Source of the DNA: Tachypleus tridentatus
Lineage: Eukaryota; Arthropoda; Merostomata; Xiphosura; Limulidae
Length of the DNA: 64,000 nt
Reading direction: 5' to 3'
Assembly: GCF_004210375.1 (NCBI RefSeq)
Contig: NC_134837.1
Span: 161,675,310-161,739,309 of the forward strand
A program made the position numbers and the translations under genes. Shown piece after piece: positions 58,078-64,000 of this stretch. How positions within the stretch are numbered: the first letter of the stretch is position 1; every line of letters begins with the position of its first letter. The notes below the pieces were generated by a model, which saw only the letters and a list, made by a program, of their open reading frames with translations, did not search any database and was not told where the DNA came from.

Positions 58078-58735
58078 CAATCTAGAATTTTCACTGCAGA
58101 ATTGGAGAATTACAATAAATACGTACAAAATACAAGCCATATTATTTACAAAATTGTAAGAAAGGAAACCAAATTAATATTACAGTTACATCTAGACATG
58201 ACTCTTACAGGTAACAATATCAGCAAAATTCTTAGGGATTACTTTGACTCAAAATTAAACTAGATACCACACATTAATAGCAGAAAAACCAGAATTTGGA
58301 AAATAGCGAGTTACATTAGGAATTTGAATGATCAAACAAGAAGTTTCAATAGGAAACATATTAAAGCTTAATAGAACATACATAAAACCAGCCGAAGAAT
58401 ATGTTTGTATAACGTGGATAAATATGCCAAAAACACTCACCAACAAACTACAGCATTGTATTTTAACAAAAGCATTTGCAGTTCCACGATCAACAAACTA
58501 AATATTTCTTCACAACTATTGAAACATGCCAATTCTATTAAACAGACCCCCTGGATAACTTGCTTCAATATTATAAAAACATATCAATACAAATGAACTG
58601 GTAAGCAAACTAAAGAGTTACATAATACATGATGAACTTAGCCCTAAGTACCTTTCCACTCTGAACGTCACAAATACAAAACTTAAAATTCAGTACAGTG
58701 CTAGGCTAAGAGAGTCATAGATACAAACGTAGCTC
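58078..58735 (+). mobile_element. LINE reverse-transcriptase fragment (Jockey/CR1-like)
   Basis: Pieces in several frames: TINTYKIQAILFTKL (the N-x-x-KTQ-ILF block of the reverse transcriptase), ILRDYFDSKLN followed by a stop and IPHINSRKTRIWK (the thumb-side FDSKL-W-HI block), and near the end IHDELSPKYLSTLNV, matching the C-terminus at 51,570. At least three frame changes or stops. Confidence 0.7.
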
Positions 58736-60682
58736 TATTTTAAAAGTGTTGTATGAAAAAATAGTATTATGCGTTTGTTTGTATATGACTGCCAGTTGGA
58801 TCATAAAAAAGAGAAGCTATAAAACCATATGAATTAATATTACTCCATGAAAATATTATGTTAATTAAAACTGCAGATAATAGACGAAATTTAATATACT
58901 GTAAGTAATACAACAAAAAAGTAACAATGCTAATTAATTACTCAAGATTTAGAAGCAGTGCAGATAAAATAACAGTTCCAGAGAAGGAGGAAGAGGTCTT
59001 TACTAAATCTGTCTCTCTCTGGTCCAAAACATGGACCGAATTCAGATGAAGAAGAAGAATTTGATAGTGAATGTAAGTTCTATGAAGTGACACCAGAGGA
59101 TAGATAGTGTGTTATCTACATCTTCCTGAAAAACTGTTTCGTGTCACCCTGTGCATTTTTCAAATCGGTGGGCTGATATAAGAGGTATAAATTATAGATA
59201 AAAGTCAAACTATACCATCTCGGGTTTTATCAATACAGATATTATTTCAAAATCTTGAAAACCAATAAAACAATGATTATCAGAGAATCATTGGTGTGGA
59301 AAAATGACGGCTGTAAAATTTACGTTCATAGAACCAAATGATTTGTATGTTCTTCAGTTTAGGGATGTTACAGATATTTTACAAACATTAGATTTTGACA
59401 CTAATAAAGGAAGCTATGAAATTTATCACTAAGCGGTCCATGATTTTGACGGTAAGTATAGCACGCCACCTTACGATTACTACATGACAGCATCTTTTAA
59501 AAGTAAAATGGGACTTACAAGCTGAAAGGGGGTGTGTAAACAGGGCCTAAAATCGTTCAAATATAAAATGTTCTTTTTCTGTTTTACAGGTCCAAGAGGA
59601 TCTGTACAAGGTGATAATGATTTTTCCTAGTTACTGAGTTACAATTAAAGGTCCTTTTCAGACCATTGAATCTTTAAAAAAAAAAAATGTTACGAATGCA
59701 CATTTATTGTTTTATATCTGTGGTCGACTTAGTTTTCAAGTTAAATTAATGTACGGATATAAGTCGTTATAAATTCAGCCATTTTTAACATGAAAAGAAA
59801 TACAGTATTTATTCTAATATATCAAACAAGATAGATGTGTGAGCTGTCCAATTTTTATAAACATTTAACTCTCGTTAAAAGTAAAGGCAGAGGAACTGCG
59901 TAGTAACGCTATTAATAAAAGTGAACAAAACTGCCAATATATTCATTGAAATTAATAAAGATGACATTCTTAATTATAAGCACAATTTGAATTTTACCTA
60001 ATATTTGTAAAGGAGTTTCATTACGACCTATTGTTTTCGACAATTGAGTTTTCAGCCATACTTTACTGGGCTTTAGTTGAATTTTTAAAATGTTCACCGT
60101 CATTGAATCTATATAAATAAATGTCTGAATGTGTCTGTTTCTTATACGTCTCCACGTTTCTTGTTCAATTAACACAAAATTTAACACTGTGATATAGCTC
60201 TATTTGTTATTCGTCTGCAAACCATTAACTAGGTAATCAGACCAACGTCCTGCAATTCCATCTTTCACAAATGCTAATAGTTATCTTTAGTGTTTTACAC
60301 TATATTATTTATACCCAATAGAAAACTAAAGTATCAAGCGATCTGGTTTGTTGTTTTCCTTATGCAGCTTTGTCTATTTTATCATTTGGTTTCAAATTTT
60401 TTTCTGATGGAAATTACTAATTACATTGGAAAGCTTAGCTTAATTTCTTTAAGGAAATTATCACATAGTTAAAAAGCCAGAAAATTATCACATTTATAGG
60501 ACAGTGTTTTCTGTGTATTATTATTCTCCGTTCCCAGATGTATCATTTAATTACATCAAAGCATTATTGATTGTATCAATACCTTTAGTACATTAAAAAG
60601 TGAGCTTAAGTTTCATGACAGTTGACAGCAAAAAAGAGAATACCCAGGCGAATATCATATTCTTTGTTTTTCATGAGTGTGT
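58736..60682. other. Gene-free stretch
   Basis: Contains Glu-coding GAAGAAGAAGAA low complexity near 59,045 and AT-rich sequence. No splice-flanked exon was recognised on either strand. It lies downstream of the minus-strand gene ending at 60,792. Confidence 0.35.
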
Positions 60683-60688
60683 TTTATT
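60683..60688 (-). terminator. Polyadenylation signal AATAAA
   Basis: AATAAA on the minus strand about 105 nt after the stop codon of the membrane-protein gene, inside an AT-rich tract. Its position suits the 3' end of that transcript. Confidence 0.5.
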
Positions 60689-60791
60689 TATTATTTATAT
60701 CAGTGAGTAAAATATACAAAATAGTAACTTATGAGATAAGGTAAAGTAATTCTTTTTAATATGGTATGCTTGTATGCAACTCATGGGTTAT

Positions 60792-63758
60792 TTAATTTTT
60801 GGATTTTGGTTCCAGTTTCGGATCTCTTGTGAAAACAATCTTGTGAGGGCTGTCAACGTGTTTAATTTGATTATTCTTTTTAGGTTTCTGTACAATAAGT
60901 TTATGTTCGCTTTTGCAACGTTTCAATTGACACGTAGGTGTTGATTTTGGAGTTCTACCAATAACAAATTTGTTTCGGTTTTCACTATTTCCAATAACAA
61001 TAAAAACGTTTCTCTGATGATGTTCTGGCTTACTGCCAAGTCTTACAGTAATAATTTCATCAACATTATGGAAAAGTCTAGTTGAGGGAGGCCTGATGTT
61101 GCTTGACACCTCCCTCTGGATCCAATCAACGTCTCTTATTTCTTTTGAAGCTGGTGTTTCTGCCTGAAGATGTAAATCATAATTAGTGAGGGAACACTCA
61201 TCAATCGGAAAAAAAAAAACTTTTAATAACAATAATCAGGTAATAAACATTTTAAAAATATATAATTTATTCTTTATGTAACAATCATTTTACTATAATA
61301 TGAATAAAACCAAATAAGTGTTTATATGAAAATTGTATGTTATGAAATTGGATCAAGATATCTGATAAACGTTTTCTCGAAACTCGAAATATATCTCAAG
61401 CATTGTCCCAAATAGTGAGGAAGGTAATATAGAGCAAACAAGAGCTTTAAATAATGTTTAACATTTATGTTTTGTAAGTTCACAAATACTAACTTGTTAA
61501 AACAAGATAAAACTACTGTTATAAATAAATGTTTGTTGTTCTCCTCATTTCATTGTTATATAAATTAAACATGAAAAGTTATGTAATCTGAACTACTAAT
61601 GACTATTAAGAGAAAGAGTTTTCAAACTGTCTTATCATAGTTGTAACACTGAAGTAAATCACGCAGTTTATAGTACTTTAAAATATTCAATAATCTTAGT
61701 CCAAAAGAAGACAATTGGATATTTCACTAAATGTCTGTCAGACCAGTGAAATTTGGCTGACGATAAAAAACAAACTGTTGTAAAATGTATCAAGGTGTTA
61801 TTAACAAGATATGGTGGAATCACTTGTTACAAAATGGTACAAATACACTGGTACTAAACTAAGAATGATAAAATCCACATTTTAAGTAAGTTACCGTGAT
61901 CTAACGATTCGCAGCAATTATGTGATAACTGTTAAAAACAGAATCAGATGTTCGCAGCTTCAACAGAACGTCATTTCTGTGTATGTACGGTTAAAACTCA
62001 TAAAGTTTGGTAATATTAACAACGAAAGGTAAATTTTAGTTATAGTAAGACACAAAATAACTCACTTTAATATCAGTAGTGGAAGTATGTGTGGTAATGA
62101 AAAATCATGAACCGACAATCAGACCTTTATGTTTTCCAGATGTCATAATAGCAATGGAAGTACCTCTTACATTATCATATATTGTAATGTTTGGTTCTGG
62201 CTTTAGCTAAATGGATGATAATTGTCTTGCCACATGTAATAATATTGAAGAAGAGGTAATTGACCAGTTTAACTAGGGTACAGACTTATCAAACCTCAAT
62301 AGTATCGAACATGTATAGGTCTCTTTTGGAAGAAGAATTACATGTATTCAAATGACTCTGAACGCATGTTTTTCTGTAGTTGTGGATGTCTTAACAACAC
62401 TCATTGTAAGCAAGCATATCATATTGATCACACAGTTTGACACAGTATACATTACATTAAAGTGAAATGTTTTAACTCTACCAAATATAAATCATAAACG
62501 TAATATGAATGAGAAATTAATTCAATTTTGAACCAGATACAGATATTCACATAAATTAAGTATCAGAATGGTTGTAATTATTTTATAACAGTAATTTTGC
62601 ATTAACATTAATAATGTGCTATTAATTCCATTATATTTCAGTTGCTTCTTGCAATATATATATGTGTGTAGGTATAAATTAACTTGTACGAAGTGAAAGT
62701 TTAATATTAAGAGCGCATCCTATTTATTAATGGTTATATACTTGTGCTGTATAATACTGAGTACTATAAAGTAAAAGAATTTTAAACGTATACGAACCGT
62801 TGTCAGTGAATCAGATTTTAATGTCCCTTCAGGTTTCTCATCATTCACGATTGTCTCAACGCGTATCTTTAATTCAGTTTTATCAGGACTTGAAGCAGGC
62901 TTGCTCACGTTTTCTGCTCTTTCTGGTTTCTTTTCTACTGAGTGATTTTCATTTATTGTCTGCAATATGGTTGGTTCTGTTTGATTTTCCTTTAATACCA
63001 CATTAGTTTCTCTTTTATTGAACTTATTTGTTGGGACCTTCTCACACTCAGGGATCATTGAAACAGCTTCCAAAATGTCTAATTCACTGGGGGTGATCTT
63101 TTTAGTTACAAGCTCCTGGTCTTCTAGCTTCGTGTAGGCAAAAACACCACAAGACCCGAGGATGCGGTTTTTTAGAGCTTTCCATTTGCCCCGGGCTTTT
63201 TCATTCACATTGCAGAAGCAACAAAGAACACTAAATAAAAAATAAATGAGAAATAAAAACGCGATTTTTTTTCTTTCAGTTTTCTATATAAACAATACTA
63301 TTAAAGATTAACTCTAAATAGTTGTCTTTTTTGTTGGTTTTATCGTTAGCAAACAGATCTACAAAAACACTTGATAAACCACCATGTAGAAATGTTAACT
63401 ACAATTGAAAAGTTATTTTGACCTCATTTGTAAGGTTAATTAAACATATTCAGCTTTACAAGGTTCACATTTGTGTTTTCACAAATTAACTACCAAAGGG
63501 GCACTGAACACACTTGACATTTTCAAATATCCAACCCTACTATTCAATTAAAAGATAATTGGGTATTGAGGTCAGATGCTCTCTCACCCCTGTTCCACAT
63601 ACTTTAATTAGCAAGAACTGGAAGATAACTTGTAACTTACCACAGAGCAATAAGACAAATCGAAATTAGTGTCAGCTCTTCCATCCACCAAGGATATCTT
63701 ACAACTGTTGGTTTGGAGGCCCAGGGGAAAGTAAGCTTGAGAACCACTTCAGTTGGAT
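60792..63758 (-). CDS. 3' exons of an unrecognised single-pass membrane protein
   Basis: Three exons are read on the minus strand. 63,641-63,758 (acceptor TTAAG, donor GTAAGT) encodes PTEVVLKLTFPWASKPTVV, then WWMEELTLISICLIALC. 62,798-63,230 begins VLCCFCNVNEKARGKWKAL and holds an acidic, Lys-rich tail with FAYTKLEDQEL; its donor is GTTCGT. 60,792-61,163 begins AETPASKEIRDVDW, is basic and Ser/Pro-rich near its end, and stops after KLEPKSKN. Phases agree (2 to 2, then 0 to 0) and no stop interrupts. The hydrophobic run LTLISICLIALCVLCCFC, followed by basic residues, is a membrane anchor. The orientation suggests an outer domain upstream and a cytoplasmic tail of about 260 residues. Earlier exons lie beyond the window. 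I do not recognise the family; intact frames make it a likely live gene. Confidence 0.65.
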
Positions 63759-64000
63759 CTTAAGAGAGAGTTGTTTTACACATTGTATCGATTACATAAA
63801 ACAGAAAGAAAACTTCAAATGTAACTTAATAACAAAGTGTATAATTCTTTAAACTAAAATAAACTTGATTTAACATATTAAAATTACAATTAAATAAATA
63901 TGATATTTCTTATATATTTTCATATTAAACATTGATAACAACCTTTACAAGTTGACAACTGTAAAATAGATTTTTCTTTACACTTTAAACGATAATTAGC
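63759..64000 (-). other. Intron at the window edge
   Basis: AT-rich sequence upstream of the membrane-protein exon. It is presumed intron, and the preceding exon is outside the window. Confidence 0.5.

Noticed and set aside
1-64000. Endogenous retrovirus, LTR element, Polinton or other virus-like fossil
   Set aside because: No long terminal repeats, primer-binding site, capsid, envelope, integrase or protein-primed polymerase motifs were seen. The retroelement pieces present are LINE, SINE and Penelope-like.

Overview
This is a piece of an animal nuclear genome: AT-rich, with short exons, GT-AG introns and dense interspersed repeats. The commonest repeat is a tRNA-derived SINE of about 270 bp (some 14 copies or fragments). 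With several Tc1/mariner and hAT fossils and Penelope-like retroelement pieces, it suggests a chelicerate arthropod, most likely a horseshoe crab. That assignment rests on my recollection of the SINE and is an inference. I see no bacterial or organellar genes, no CRISPR array, no capsid- or envelope-bearing element, and no free-standing tRNA or rRNA gene.

Host genes are few and mostly damaged. (1) 7.1-15.8 kb, plus strand: remains of a peptidylglycine alpha-hydroxylating monooxygenase (Phm) gene. A signal-peptide exon and four 3' exons survive. The copper-site exons are absent, a Trp codon is a stop, one splice donor is lost, and the introns hold a hAT element, a Tc1-like element and a Penelope-like end. 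(2) 18.5-25.5 kb, minus strand, and 46.9-50.2 kb, plus strand: two copies of the same SLC6-type (glycine/GABA-transporter-like) gene in a large inverted duplication. Homology continues through introns. Both end after the TM8 exon and each carries its own lesions. In the minus copy a 69-bp Penelope-like fragment with a 13-bp target duplication sits inside exon 3. (3) 60.7-63.8 kb, minus strand: the 3' end of an unrecognised gene for a single-pass membrane protein, with intact phases. It is the only host gene here that looks alive.

Mobile elements by region: Tc1-like at 0-1 kb and 14.2-15.2 kb (one family, sharing a missing N-terminus); ZMYM1-type hAT at 9.7-13.8 kb beside a perfect 63-bp inverted repeat; Penelope-like element with an inverted 5' part at 27.1-27.9 kb; Charlie/ZBED-like hAT at 28.6-29.9 kb; complete-ended DD41D mariner at 33.3-34.7 kb with an internally deleted relative at 24.4 kb; second Tc1-like family at 36.8-38.2 kb; Jockey/CR1-like LINE pieces at 51.4, 56 and 58 kb. 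Minisatellites are frequent. One, at the 3' edge of both SLC6 copies, repeats a splice-donor sequence (2 units in one copy, about 8 in the other).

The window is best read as a gene-poor graveyard of duplicated host genes, as expected after genome or segmental duplication, invaded by several transposon classes. I did not find a convincing new molecular system. The most unusual items are the donor-carrying minisatellite, the perfect hairpin beside the hAT element, the GC-rich inverted-repeat element at 45.13-45.29 kb and the hammerhead-like Penelope ends.
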